The translations under genes and the position numbers were made by a program. The notes under the pieces were generated by a model. That model ran no database searches and had not been told where the DNA came from. It saw only the letters and a program-made list of their open reading frames with translations. 64,000 nt of DNA, from contig CP142460.1 in assembly GCA_038049695.1 (NCBI GenBank), positions 24,306,001 through 24,370,000 on the forward strand, written 5' to 3'. The stretch comes from Cinnamomum chago. Taxonomy: Eukaryota; Streptophyta; Magnoliopsida; Laurales; Lauraceae. Below, piece by piece: positions 12,005-24,186 of this stretch (position 1 is the stretch's first letter; every line of letters begins with the position of its first letter).

Positions 12005-15000
12005 ATGCCTCCAAAGACCAGATACGGTGGCGGAGGACCATCGAAGCCCCGAAAAGCATCGTCCTTCCCGCTACCGGAGCAACTTGCATTTCCACCATTC
12101 TTGCAGCCGCAACCGTCCCAGCCGGAGTTTCCGGAACCACCCCCTGGCCTTCGTTCTGCTCTTCTTCCCCCTCCGGGACCGACCGGGGTTCCTCCCATCA
12201 GGCAGGAACCATCAGGGACCCCGCGCCAGAGGAGGTCTGGGAGAAAGTCGGGTGCCGCATACGTGGAGGGCATCGTCCAGTCGGACTCTTCGTCTCGGCC
12301 CATAACCACGAGCTTCCGCCAAGATAGCCGTCGTGAGACTCCTCACCACACTGGTGAGCGGCCACACGGGGGTCCGCAGCAGAACGCCTCCATGACGGAT
12401 CTTCGACGACGAGGCAAGACCCCTGTCAGGGCGAGGTCCCATCAGTCCCACCATCGCACCCACAATAACGACCAGTCTTTTCATCAAACCCATGGAGCCA
12501 GAGATGACAACCCCCTGCTCAAAGAGCTCGATGCCCAGAACCAGGCCCTCCAAGATAAAGAGGAGGTGATTCGTCGTCTCGAGGAACGGCTCGAAATGAA
12601 TGAAAGGAGGTCTCGTGGTCCACCTCCCCGACGACAGCAGGCCCACCCGGGCAACCGAGACCTGAGGCAGGTCCTCAACAGCAGAAGGAGATATCGCTGT
12701 GAGGAGGAAGGCTCGAGCAGCAGTCATCTGCCTAGTGGCCTCGGGGGATCGCGGCGCGAGCCAGAATCACCGAGACCAGATGACCAGACGGACCTCAAGG
12801 AGTTGCTGGACCATTACGTCAAGCAGGAGGTCCAGGCCCGCTTAGCCGAGATCGGGTTCGCCCGAGACCAAACCGATGAACGTGAAGAAGGTGATCAGGG
12901 CATGTCCCCCTTCTCGCAGGAAATTAAAGATTTCCCTCTCCCCGAGAGATTCAGCGTCCTGAGGTTCGTCCTCTATGACCGGGCCTCGGACCCAGAAGCA
13001 CACCTACGACATTTCATTCAGCGGATGTCGGTTTGGGGGGACGTTGGTCTCCTGAACTGCAGGGTCTTCTCGTCCAGTCTGGGCGACCTCCTGCTCCAAT
13101 GGTTCTGTGCGCTCCCCCCTGGGTCGGTCTCAAGCTGGCGGCAGCTCCGGAGCTCCTTTATTGGAAAGTTCCAAGCGCACCGCGTCATCCCGAAGACGGG
13201 AGGCAACCTCATGGCAATCCGGATGAAGGACGGCGAGAGTATCACCACTTTCGCCAGGAGATTCTGGACGGTTTATAGCCAGATCATCGACGCCAATGAT
13301 GAAATCGCCATCATGTGTTTCCGACAAGGCTTACGCCCAGGGAACGAACTTTGTAGGGACCTGGTCCGGAACCCTGTCACCACGATGAAGGCGCTAATGG
13401 CGAGGGTAAATCAGTACATCGAGCAGGAAGAGGATGAAGCACATGGCAAAGAACGGTTCGGACTCCCACAGAAGGACCAAGCCTCCAAAAAAGAGGGGGT
13501 GTTCACCGGACCAAGGTCGGATAAGAGGAAGACCGCCCGTGCTTTCTCAATCTCCTTGAGTGGCAGCAAGAGACCGAAGTTCCAGCCCCCCGAGCCTGCC
13601 GGCGACCCTTACAGAGCCATCAGCGTTGTCTTCAAGGAGCCTATTTACAGAATCCTGAACAAGATCAAGGTAGAACCTTACTTCCAATGGCCGCAGCCGA
13701 TGCAGAGTGACCCATCCACCCGAGAACGAAGCAAGAACTGCTCCTATCACAAGCAGCACGGGCACATGACCGAGGACTGCTTTGCACTAAAGTCCCACCT
13801 GGAGAGGCTCGTCAAGGATGGGCACCTCCGGGAGTACATCAAGGAGGGAGAAAGGGTCAACCGAGCTCAGCAGCGTGCTCCACCCAGTAATGACCAGGAC
13901 AGTGACGAACCAGCAGATATCATCAACGTCATCCACCTGGCTCCCGCTCCGGGTAAGGAAAGTGCCCAATCTCGGTCAAAAGCCAGGAGGGCCGCCCATG
14001 GCAAGCAGGTGATGTCGGCAGAGTTGGAGGGCGCTCCAAAGAGGGCTAGGAGGGAAAAGCCCAAGATCTGGTTCTCGGACGAGGACCTGAGAGGGGTCCT
14101 GCTCCCCCACAATGACGTCCTCATCCTCACCCTACGGCTCAACAACTATACTACGAAGCGTGTCCTCATAGATCCGGGAAGCTCATCCGAGATCATCTAC
14201 TACAGCTGCTTCAAGCAGCTCGGCTTGACCGAGGCCGATCTACAGGAAGCTCGCGTCCCTCTAGTAGGATTCAGCGCCAAGCCAGTGTATCCCAAGGGAA
14301 GGATTTCGCTGGAAGTCCGGGTAGGGGGCGCCACGAGAATGGCGGACTTCGTGGTAGTGGACTCGCCGTCTCCTTACAATGCGATAATGGGGTGTAGTTG
14401 GCTGCATGCCATGGAGGCAGTGCCCTCCACCCTTCATCAAAAACTCAAGTTTCCACTAGAGAAGCCTGGTGGGTCGGTCGAGATAGTGACCATATGGGGA
14501 AATCAGCAGATGGCCAGAGAGTGCCTCGTAGTCGTAACACCTGGAGAGGCGGAGCCGGAACAAGTGCATATGGCCGAACTCGAAGTTGAAATTGAGGATG
14601 TCGGGCAGACAGCGGGGCAGAAAAGTGTAGAAGAACTCACCGAGGTTGGAATCAGTCCCGAGGACCCCGAGCGCTACTTCCTGCTGGGTAGCCAGCTCCC
14701 CGACACTGAGAGAGACGAACTGCTAGACTTTCTACTTCTGAATAAGGATGTCTTCGCCTGGACTCCATATGAGATGCCCGGGATTGACCCCGAGGTTATG
14801 TGTCACAAGCTGAATGTGGATCCCGGTCATAAGCCCATTCTGCAGAAAGCTCGCAGGACAGGGGTCCCGCAGACAGAAGCAGTTATCGAAGAGGTAGAGA
14901 GGCTCCTCGAGGCTGGAGCGATCCGCGAAGTACACTATCCCAAGTGGCTAGCCAACACGGTGGTAGTAAAAAAGAAGAATGGCAAGTGGAGGGTCTGCGT

Positions 15001-17925
15001 GGACTTCACCGACCTCAACAAAGCATGCCCCAAGGACAGCTTCCCCCTGCCCAAGATCGACTAAATGATCGACGCCACCTCGGAACATGACAGAATGAGC
15101 TTCTTAGACGCCTACCGAGGTTACCATCAAATCCCACTGCACAGACCTGATGAGGAAAAAACTGCATTCATAACACCTCGAGGCATCTACTATTACAAGG
15201 TGATGCCCTTTGGCCTGAAGAATGCCGGTGCGACATATCAGAGACTGGTCACGAAGATGTTTCAGAACCAGCTCGGAAAGATGATGGAAGTCTACATTGA
15301 TGCAATGGTAGTCAAGTCCAAGGAGTCGCAGGACCACCTAACGAACCTGCGCCAGACATTTGCCATCCTCCGAAAGTTCCAACTCAAACTGAATGCTTCC
15401 AAGTGTGCATTTGGCGTCGGTTATGGCAAGTTCCTGGGCAGCCTGGTGACCAGAAGAGGGATTGAGGCAAATCCCGAGCAGATTGCAGCCATCCAGTCGG
15501 TTCAAAGTCTGACCTCGGCTAAGCAGGTCCAAAGGCTCACCGGAATGGCCACTGCACTCAATCGCTTCATCAGCCGAGCCTCGGACAAGTGCCACCCATT
15601 CTTCCAGCTCCTGAAAAAGTGCTCCAAGTTCCAATGGACTCCAGAATGTGATCAAGCACTAGGCAAACTCAAGGAGTACCTCTCTTCACCACCGCTATTA
15701 TCCACTCCGTCACAAGGGGATCTTCTCTATCTCTACCTTGCAGTCTCGGACCATGCAGTGAGCTCGGTCTTGGTTCGAGAGGACGACAAGCAGCAACACC
15801 CCATCTACTACACCAGCAAAACCCTGCTCGACGCCGAGACCAGGTATCTGCCACTCGAAAAGCTGGCATTGGCGCTCATCAGCGCCTTTCGCAAGCTCTC
15901 CCATTACTTCCAGACATATACAGTGGTGGTCGTCACGGAGTTCCCACTCAAATCCCTTTTCAGAAAGGCGGACTTTTCTGGCCGAATCTCCAAGTGGGCC
16001 GTCGAACTGGGGCAATTCGATGTCCGATATCAGTCCAGAACATCAATCAAAGCGCAGGTCCTAGCAGACTTCATCGTTGAGTTCACCTCTCCTAGTTCGG
16101 CACCGACCTCGCTCGATACCGAACTGGGGGACTCCAAGGGCGATGATAAGGCTGAAATCGAGGCCGTGGAAGACCAGTCTTGGATAAAATTCCTCGAGTC
16201 AGCTTGGAAGGTCTTCGTCGACGGATCGTCAACATCCAGAAGAGCTGGCGCCGGCGTAGTCCTCCAATCCCCAGAAGGACTAGTCGTAGAGCAGGCACTA
16301 ACCCTCGACTTCAAGGCATCAAACAATGAAGCGGAGTACGAAGCACTGATTGCGGGTCTCGGTAGCGCAAGGATACTGGGGGCACGTCGGCTTGTAGTCT
16401 TCAGCGACTCCCAGTTGGTGACGAACCAGCTGAGCGGAGATTATCAAGCCCGAGACGAAAGGATGGCGGCCTACCTAGCCCACACCAGACAGCTCCTCTC
16501 CCAGTTCGAAAAAGCTGAAGTCAGGCAGATCGGCAGGGAATCCAATTGCCACGCAGACGCCCTAGCCAACTTGGCATCAGTCGTAGAAGCTGGGAAAAGA
16601 AGAACAGTCGATGTGGGGACATTAACCAAACCAAGCATAGAGCTCCTTCCAGCTCGGCAAGTCTTGTGCACTGATCTCAGCCCGAGCTGGATGGATCCGA
16701 TCATAACATTCCTAAAAGAGGATAAGCTCCCCGAAGACAGGAATGAAGCTCACAAGGTCAGGATGAAAGCGGCTCACTTTTGGCTATCCCCAGATGAAAA
16801 ACTCTACAGAAAATCCTACTCGGGACCATATCTTCAATGCGTTCACCCAAGCAAGGTGGAAGACTTCCTCTTTGAAATTCACGAAGGAATCTGTGGAAGC
16901 CACATCGGAGGAAGATCACTGGCGTACAGAGCTATTAGCCAGGGCTACTGGTGGCCCTACATGCAGAAAGATGCCCAGCTCTACGCCAGAAAGTGTGAAA
17001 AATGTCAGAAGTTCTCTCATTCCCTGCATCAGCCAGCTCGGGACCTGAGTCCCCTCTCCAGTCCATGGCCCTTCGCTCAGTGGGGGCTGGACATCGTGGG
17101 TCCTCTTCACCGCACTCCAGGGAACAAAAGGTGGTTGATAGTGGGCACCGATTACTTCACAAAATGGATAGAGGCAGAGGCCCTGTCCTCCATCACCGAG
17201 CACGACACGAAGAATTTTGTGTGGAAAAACATCGTCACAAGGTTCGGGATCCCCAGAGCTCTGGTCTCGGATAACGGGACCCAGTTCGACTCAAAACTCT
17301 TCAGAAACTTCTGCCAGGAGCACGGTATTAGGAACCTTTATGCGACTCCGGCCTACCCACAGAGCAACAGGCAAGCAGAGATATCAAACAAGGTGGTGCT
17401 GGACGGACTCAAAAAGAGGCTTGATAAAGCTAAGGGCAGGTGGGTGGAAGAATTGCCAAGTGTCCTTTGGGCATACAGAACCACCCCGAGGCGGTCCACT
17501 TCGGCGACTCCTTTTTCACTGGCCTATGGGATGGAGGCCGTGATCCCTCTCGAGGTCGGCCTCCCGACATTAAGGACGAACCTCTTCGATCAAGGGCAGA
17601 ACGAGATCAACCTTGCCAGAGAGCTCGACCTGGCCGAGGAACGAAGGGAAGCGGCATCCGTGCGTCTGGCCTCCTATCAGCAGCAGCTATCCAGAGGATA
17701 CAATCAGAGGGTCAAGGAGAGGAGATTCTCAGTTGGAGAGCTAGTCCTAAAAAGAGCACTTCCGGCAGATAGAGATCCTAACGAAGGCAAACTCGCGCCG
17801 AATTGGCTCGGCCCCTTTAAAGTGATCTCGGTCTCTAGGAGGTAGGCCTACAGACTTGAGGGGATGGATGGCAAAGAGTTGCCACGACCATGGAATGCTG
17901 CGCATCTCAAGAAGTATTACTTCTA
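12005..17925 (+). pseudogene. Tat-lineage gag-pol
   Basis: Polyprotein of the Tat element, starting MPPKTRYGGGG shortly after the PBS and ending HLKKYYF near 17925. Domains in order, by nucleotide position: proline- and arginine-rich N-terminus (12005-12900); gag capsid-like region (about 12940-13560); a variant Cys/His knuckle (CSYHKQHGHMTEDC, about 13738); aspartic protease (VLIDPGSSSEIIYY, about 14162); reverse transcriptase (about 14830-15560); RNase H (about 15700-16020); second archaeal-type RNase H (KVFVDGSSTSRRAGAG, about 16209 to 16560); integrase zinc-binding H2C2 (about 16880-17030) and core (GLDIVGPLH to DNGTQFD, about 17088-17500). It would copy element RNA and insert the DNA copy into a chromosome. 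The frame is nearly whole with about two breaks, so it is treated as a fossil. Confidence 0.9.
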
Positions 17926-18000
17926 GTTGTATTCAAAATGATAAATCAATAAAGAAGGATCTTTTGGAAGAAATCTGCCTTATGTCGTTTGAGTTATGAC

Positions 18001-18504
18001 CAAGGCTCCGGCCCTCGCGCCAGCCTCTTTGAGTTCGGTCACAGGGCCAACTCCCCCAAGGCTCCGGCCCTCGCGCCAGCCTCTTTGAGTTCGGTCACAG
18101 GGCCAACTCCCCCAAGGCTCCGGCCCTCGCACCAGCCTCTTTGAGTTCGGTCACAGGGCCAACTCCCCCAAGGCTCCGGCCCTCGCGCCAGCCTGTTTGA
18201 GTTCGGTCACAGGGCCAACTCCCCCAAGGCTCCGGCCCTCGCTCCAGCCTGTTTGAGTTCGGTCACAGGGCCAACTCCCCCAAGGCTCCGGCCCTCGCAC
18301 CAGCCTCTTTGAGTTCGGTCACAGGGCCAACTCCCCCAAGGCTCCGGCCCTCGCGCCAGCCTGTTTGAGTTCGGTCACAGGGCCAACTCCCCCAAGGCTC
18401 CGGCCCTCGCTCCAGCCTGTTTGAGTTCGGTCACAGGGCCAACTCCCCCAAGGCTTCGGCCCCCGCGCCAGCCTCCTTGAAACCGGCTACAGGGCTAGAA
18501 CTCT
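18001..18504 (+). repeat. 56-bp tandem array within Tat element (9 units)
   Basis: Units start CAAGGCTCCGGCCCTCGC at 18001, 18057, 18113, 18169, 18225, 18281, 18337 and 18393, with a diverged ninth at 18449. Eight units are almost identical, differing only at two spots (GCG/GCA/GCT before CCAGCCT, and CTC/CTG TTT). Units 3-5 equal units 6-8, a 168-bp higher-order duplication. Tandem arrays at this place, between pol and the antisense ORF, are known in relatives such as Retand and Grande. Confidence 0.95.
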
Positions 18505-18957
18505 GCTCCTCACCGCAATCTCTCAGACGACAGACAATCCCCTCAGGACGTAAAAAGGGCCAAATATCTTAAAAGTCACAGAACTCGGCCTGCCTAATGA
18601 ACTCGCCAACTCAGGTCATTCGGGAGATTCATAAGCTAGAGGGGTTCCTCATCCCAAGATAGGAAGATTGGTTAAGGTTTGATTTCATTACCGACCTCAG
18701 CCACTTGCAAGTTTTGGTCATCAAGACATCCACACACCATTGCAAGAGGAAAGAAATAAGGAAACAAGCTGGAGATTTAAGAAGAAAGTTCATTTTTTCA
18801 TTGATAGAAGAATGGTTACAGAGCTTTGTACATTCCAGAAAAACAAAAATACATCAAGAAAAGGAAAATCCTACTGCTTCTCGGGCGCCGCATCTTTATT
18901 CGGCTCTGGAGGATCGGACGAGGCAGGAACATCAAATGGAGGAGCCGTAGGGGGAGC

Positions 18958-21280
18958 CTAGGCCGTTTCGGCCTCAACAGGGGTCGGAGGCGGAGGAGGT
19001 ACGTTTGGGACTTCGGTGGGGGCCTCAGGAGGATTGGAGCCAGGCTCTGACTCTGAGCTCGGTACTGCAGGTTGGAATTGGGGAAGATTCGCGAATATGG
19101 GGTCGTCCTCAGCAACCCCGTACTTACGAAGGGCCTCCTTACACCCCATCTCAAACAGCACCTGGCTCAGATCGGTGATTTGAGCCACGTACTCCTCCGA
19201 CGCCCAGTCCACGCCATCTTGGTAAGCTTTTGTAACTTGGGCTCGCAGGGTGGACTCGACATCGGCCCTCTCTTTCCTAGAAGCCTCGAGCTTGGCCTCC
19301 TTCCCAGCCATTTCATTTTGCTTATGGGCGAGCTCGGCCTCCCTCTTGGCAAGCTCAGCCCCCTTCTGGGCAAGCTCGGCCTCCAGTCGGACCGCCCTCC
19401 TCGCCTTATCATCAACGGCGCCCTTTAGGTTTTTATTCTCGCCCCGCAACTTGATGATCTCGGTCTTCGCCGTCTGCTGTTCCGTTGCGTATTGGGCGAG
19501 CTTCTCCTCCGACCTCTTTATCTCCGTCGCACTGGCCTCCAGCGCATCCCCCATTCTCTTCTCATCCTTCTCCAGCTCGGCGACAGCCGCTGTTTCCATC
19601 CGCCTCTCCATCACTACTTGAACCCTCTGTACAGTCTGTGAAAGGATAAAAATGGTAAGGAAATCGAACCAGGCAACCGAGAGGCAGAAATTCAAAAGCA
19701 GGAAGGGGGAAATTACCTCAAGCGACGACCTCATCACCTGATGAAGCAGGCCCATCGTCCCGGCCTTTTTATGCCTCTCCATGTCTAGGGAGAGGGCGCA
19801 TCCCCGAGTGAGGGCCATAACCGACTCCCAGCTGGACCCCAGCCGTTCCTCCATGGTCATGGGCTCGTTGGGGTTGAGGTCAAAGTTGGGCCTCCAGGGT
19901 GCCGGCTTGTGAGGCAAGTCCTGCAGGGCTGTTTCCTGAAGACTCTCCTCCTCGCCCCCTACACGAGGCCTCTTCTCGGGAGGGGCCCCCTCGCCCTCTA
20001 CGCGAGGCCTCTTCTCGGGAGGGGCCCCATCGCCCTCCTTTCCGGCTCCCGCGGTTCTGGCCCGGGCATCCTTAGGTGGCGGAGGCGGCGGAGCCTCCTT
20101 CTCGGCCTCCACCACCCGCGGCCTGCTGTCCTTAAGCGGGCGAGGCTCCTTAGGAGGCCGGATGTCCTTGGGGGGCTCCACCGACCTCCCCTTCTTAGCT
20201 TTGGCGGAGGATGCCCCTGCTGCTCCCGACGAGCCGGAGGAAGCGGCCGCTGCGGAGCCCTGGGAGGCGCCTGACCCGCTGGGGGCACGCTTGGAGGCAG
20301 GGGGAGCTCGGCCCCCGAAGATCATAGCCCCCAGACTCTTCAAGGGAGGGCGTTGTCCGTCCATCTCCTCCTCTTCTTGACCTCGGGAGTGAGGGGGGCT
20401 GTCGGTGATAATAATCGGGCCTTGGGGCTCCGTGGCTAGGCCGCTGGTCTCGGCAAGTGCGAGTACGATCTCTCCTACTGGCTCAAGGGGGACCTCGGCA
20501 GTCTTACTGGTATAAGACCGGTACCGTGGCTTGTACCCAAGCAATGAGAAGGCAGCTCGATCGTGGTGACCGTGATATTGATAGATCTTTTCAAACCACG
20601 CGTCGTTCCTCTTCCACTTGTCGAAACTGGCGTCCCTCCTTCTTCGCTGAACGCCTGCACAGAGGACAGAGGACATCAGCTCGGTATGATAGCGAATAAA
20701 AACAATAAAAATGAAACCCGATAGGACAGGTGTTTACTGGGAGGGGTCCCAGGTTTCCGCGGGACCCGGATTCTCCGCTCCTCCTCGGTCTCAGTCCCCT
20801 TGAACTCCCAGTTCCCCGAGACCAGTATCCGTTCGTCTCCTGCATATTTGTTCGAGTCTTCCAAGGCGTTCACCAAGGGCCGACGCCTGGCCTTCACGCG
20901 GAGATAATAGGAGTCATCGCCCCCCGCAGCTTTACGATGTCATAGACATCTTCTATGTCATGCACCCCGAGATTGATGTCAAGAATCCAGTTCAGCTCCG
21001 CCACACCCATTATAATCTTAAAACCGTTTGGCATCAGCTGGAAAGGGCAAATTCGCCACACATCGAGGCAAGACCGGAGGAGCGGGTGAATGGGAAACCT
21101 AACCCCCCCTTCGCACACCAACACCAATGGAAAGGGCATCCAGTCCTTGTATACAGCAAGGCTACCAGGAAGGCCCCCGAGGTCGTCGGGCTTCACCAGG
21201 ACGTCATCCGGGATCTTAAAAAATGCCCTAAAAGCCTCCAGGGCTGCAGGACCCTCTAACCAGTGGCTATAGATCCCCAT
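18958..21280 (-). pseudogene. Antisense ORF of Tat element (gypsy-type transposon protein)
   Basis: Read on minus, the N-terminal part (21280-20894, start MGIYSHWLEG) has FPIHPLLRSCLDVWRICPFQ. This resembles the Pfam family named 'putative gypsy type transposon' (PF04195), which is found as an antisense ORF in Tat elements. A Ser/Pro/Lys-rich middle follows, then a long charged coiled coil (about 19620-19230, heptads of KREAELAHKQNEM type), then an acidic, proline-rich C-terminus ending PVEAETA at 18958. Two gaps look like introns: 20737-20655 (GTAAAC...TGCAG) and 19716-19636 (GTAATT...CACAG; 81 bp, so it also reads through in frame). The protein's function is not known. At least one break is present. 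Confidence 0.75.
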
Positions 21281-21584
21281 TTTTTGGAAGGCTAAGGGGC
21301 AGGTGACTAGATGCGAAAAACTGGAAAAACCCTAAAGGACTTAAACCTTCTGAAAACGAAGAGAAGAAAGGAGGCACAAAGAAATAGCAGAGAGAGAAGA
21401 TGGAACTCACAGAAAGGATGCTGAAGATTACTGAGGACGAAGAAGCAGAAAGCTAGAAAGAAAAGTTCCCGAGATCAGTTGGTTCGTTTTTCAGCAAAAT
21501 CTGTGGCAGGACTTCGTCTTCAACAGAACTCTCCTTCTCAGACAAACAGCTAGGGTAAAAGAGAGAGGAAAAGGGGCACTTCCA

Positions 21585-21592
21585 TTTTTATA
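21585..21592 (-). promoter_or_regulatory. TATA box of antisense ORF
   Basis: TATAAAAA on the minus strand, about 305 bp upstream of the antisense ORF start at 21280. This suggests the ORF has its own promoter inside the element rather than using an LTR. Inference from sequence only. Confidence 0.5.
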
Positions 21593-21914
21593 GAGGGACA
21601 CCCCTCTTGATTACCCTGCCACACATCGCTTCGATCCCGGCGACAGGCCAGACAGGAGACTCCACGTGGCGGCAACGGTTCGCCTCCCACTACGCCTCTG
21701 GTACGACATTTATCACCTCGGGCATACGGAACGGCGTCCCACGTGCTCGACAGAGCAAAGCAATTATGATGCCCTATTTATTGCCTAGGGCAAACGAAGG
21801 GGCATCATGATGAGAATCTCATAAAAGCAAGATACGAAAAGACGGCCCCATCACTTCCGAATCTTATCTCCCGACCTCGGAGAAGGCCAAAGAGGTCGAG
21901 AGCTAGGGGGCAAT

Positions 21915-22582
21915 TGTGTGGGGTCATTCTGTGCTCACGAATTTAGGTGAGACCATCCCCCAGTCTCGGTTTACCACTGGTCTCGGTACCACCCAAGGTC
22001 GGCCGCAACGCCATCTCGGAAAAACCATGGAGCAAGTCTCGGTGGCTACGTCACGAGTCCCGACCTCGGTCTTAGCCTCTGCCCGATCTCGGCCCCTGTC
22101 ACTCAGCCATAAATGCACTGCCGTGACGGAAACGGCGAACTGACAGGCAGAGTGGGCGCCGGACCTAGATAAGGGGCACGCCTTATCTCAGGGTCATGTC
22201 TATAGGCGTGGGATGATGGTCTGATGGGACACTCCCTTTTCACCTACCCCCACTCAGGAGATAAGAGTACACTCTGATAGGACTCCCGTCCCCTCAAGGG
22301 AGCAATCCAATGATGACTATCACATCTATATATTGCATGAAGGAAAACCATGTAAGGTACGCAACCCGTCTCCCTCCCAGACCTCTTCTTCTCCATTCTC
22401 TCAGTTCCTGCACTGACTTGAGCGTCGGAAGGCCTTCGGCTGCTTATAGCCAGGGGCTCTGACCTTTGTCTTTCTCCTTTCAGGTCATTGGAGGCTCGAT
22501 CATTTCCCCTCATCTTCCCAAGATCTCCAGATCTAGAGCTTAATCCTCTAATAACCAAGTCCGTAATTTTTAGGCACTTACA
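21915..22582 (+). repeat. 3' LTR of Tat element
   Basis: Starts TGTGTGGGGTCATTC after the purine tract AGCTAGGGGG and ends CACTTACA, followed by the GTATC duplication. 668 bp, about 98% identical to the 5' LTR outside length changes. TATATATT at about 22328. Confidence 0.93.
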
Positions 22583-22712
22583 GTATCCTTGTCGGGATCT
22601 TCGAAATCCAACATCATAAGCTGGAAAATTATCATATCTGCAACAGAAACATCAGTCTCAGTCATCAAGAACACCATCCTCTCCCTCAGCAGCTTCCGCA
22701 TTGTTGGCATAT
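22583..22712 (-). pseudogene. ClpP-like protease exon, 5' piece, split by Tat element
   Basis: Read on minus from about 22712 this encodes YMPTMRKLLRERMVFL, then VADMIIFQLMMLDFEDPDKD, and continues across the Tat insertion at 11200 as TKLFINSSGG. The pattern LLRxRxVFL...ADxIxxQLxxLDxEDxxKDxxLFINSPGG is that of plant plastid ClpP subunits (ClpP3/ClpP4 type). The catalytic Ser and His strands would be on later exons, which I do not find in this window. The exon has no stop codon across the join. Two odd points are MTETDVSV where the family has G-S/T-x-V/I-D-D, and SSGG for SPGG. Either a gene fragment already relaxed before insertion, or a duplicated copy killed by the insertion. It could also be a retained exon of a larger minus-strand gene. 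Confidence 0.6.
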
Positions 22713-24186
22713 AAAAAAAACTTGCCAAATTTCTATTCTACGTGGACTCAGTTGGGGTCATGATCAAATGGGCTCGAGACCAATAATTCATTTGAGCTCG
22801 CTTATTCTCAAATTGGACCCAAGTCCTATTGACAAGAAAAAAAATATCAAGGCTTCACCCATGAGACAAGAGAATAAATCAAGATGGAGTAAATCCTTGT
22901 TAAAAAATATTTTTAGCCAATTTTATAAAAGCAATGGCATAAGGTGAATTGGTTAATGGTCTTTGTAATATGTGAAATGGTGGGTGTTCAAATCCCTACA
23001 TTGGTTATTTTTGTTCCTCAAAATTCAAATGCGGGCCCCACAAAATGATCTAATGAAAGAGGCCATTTGACCCATTCAAATATTTAAAAGAGATCGTTGT
23101 TGTGGGAAGTTTTTGAAACTCCCCACCCATTTACACGATTTCATCATGATGTTGGAAGTTACATAACTTCTCAAATAGAGGAGATAAAATGAGTACCAAA
23201 AAAACAGAGAAAGGGGGGTTCGTTTGGCTAGCTGAGAGAGGAGAAGAACGAAAAGAAAGAGAAGAGAAAGAGAGAAGAAAAGAAAAGAAGAAGAAGGTAA
23301 TGAAGCTTCTGGTTTTTTTTATCTTCTCTACCATATCCCCACTTCTTCCCATCTCATCTGTTCCATGCATGTCATCCATTTCATCTTCCCCACTGCCATA
23401 TATTGGAGATTCAGAGCCCTCTTTAGAGGGATTCTACCCTTCAGCCACCACATCACCTCCATTCCATCTCCGTCATTTCATCTCCCTCGTCTCATCTTCG
23501 TCATTTCGTCATCCTCATATGCTACAACTATCCTCCCATTAAAATGGAGATTCGGATCCTTAAAGAAGGTTTTCGCCCTCCTACCAAATGGGTGCCAATT
23601 TCATCTTCCATACCATTCCACCTTTTGTACTTCGTATTCTTCATTTCATTTCACCATCTTCATCTTTCACACCTCTTCTTTTCTATTAAAATGGAGATTT
23701 GGATCCTTGTTTTGAAAGGTTTCCGCCCTCAGACTGCATATTGCAACATGGCCACCATTAAAATGGAGATTTGGAGCCTCTTTTAAGGAGGATTCCGCCC
23801 TCCACTCAAATGAAGATTCAAGTCCTTATGTTAAAAGAGGATTTGTTCTTTAAAGTCTTTTTCATTAGAGACTATGACTAATCAAGGTCTCAAATGATTA
23901 CAGATGTTTCGCAACTCCCTGCCAGAAATCTAAAAGGATCCTCTAAATAGTGACTGTAATACATAAAGTTTCTATATGTATGACATGTTTGAGACGACTG
24001 AAATTGATCATGTAACATGTGAAGACAGCATATAAAATACATGGATTTCTACCACCCACCTACTCTGTCACCTTTAAGGCATGAGATGGTTCAAACATGC
24101 TAAATCTATCAAAGCATTATATTACTTATAAAAGAAAAATGCTTGTTGAATCTCCATGATGCAACCAAACAGCAAGGGTGGAAGCA
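22713..24186. other. Intergenic, low-complexity, no gene recognised
   Basis: Contains a GA-rich run (23225-23305) that makes spurious open frames, a set of short diverged repeats (listed separately) and AT-rich sequence. No domain recognised. Confidence 0.5.
23395..23830 (+). repeat. Four diverged ~45-bp repeats
   Basis: ATTAAAATGGAGATTyGGA followed by TCCTT...AAAGGnTTyCGCCCTC recurs at about 23537, 23684 and 23756. A more diverged copy (TATTGGAGATTCAGAGCC) lies at about 23398. Spacing is irregular. Confidence 0.65.

Larger units (their letters stand above)
11201..22582 (+). mobile_element. Ty3/gypsy Tat-lineage LTR retroelement, full length
   Basis: The element is 11,382 bp with LTRs at 11201-11953 and 21915-22582. 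It is bounded by a perfect 5-bp duplication GTATC at 11196-11200 and 22583-22587. Internal order: PBS, gag-pol on plus, a 56-bp tandem array, a minus-strand ORF, polypurine tract (about 21901-21911), 3' LTR. Two features place it in Tat (relatives Retand, Grande, RIRE2): a second, archaeal-type RNase H after the usual one, and an antisense ORF between pol and the 3' LTR. By eye the LTRs differ by about 11 substitutions in about 650 aligned bases (about 1.7%), apart from two length changes. The insertion is therefore recent, likely a few million years or less depending on the mutation rate. It is structurally complete but its coding part carries a few breaks. Confidence 0.93.

Noticed and set aside
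11796-12727. Frames overlapping gag on both strands
   Set aside because: Shadows of the GC-rich gag-pol frame.
18001-18504. CRISPR-like array of regular repeats
   Set aside because: Units are contiguous 56-bp repeats without unique spacers, inside a plant retroelement.
19072-20380. Plus-strand frames over the antisense ORF
   Set aside because: Shadows of the minus-strand coiled-coil and proline-rich coding sequence.
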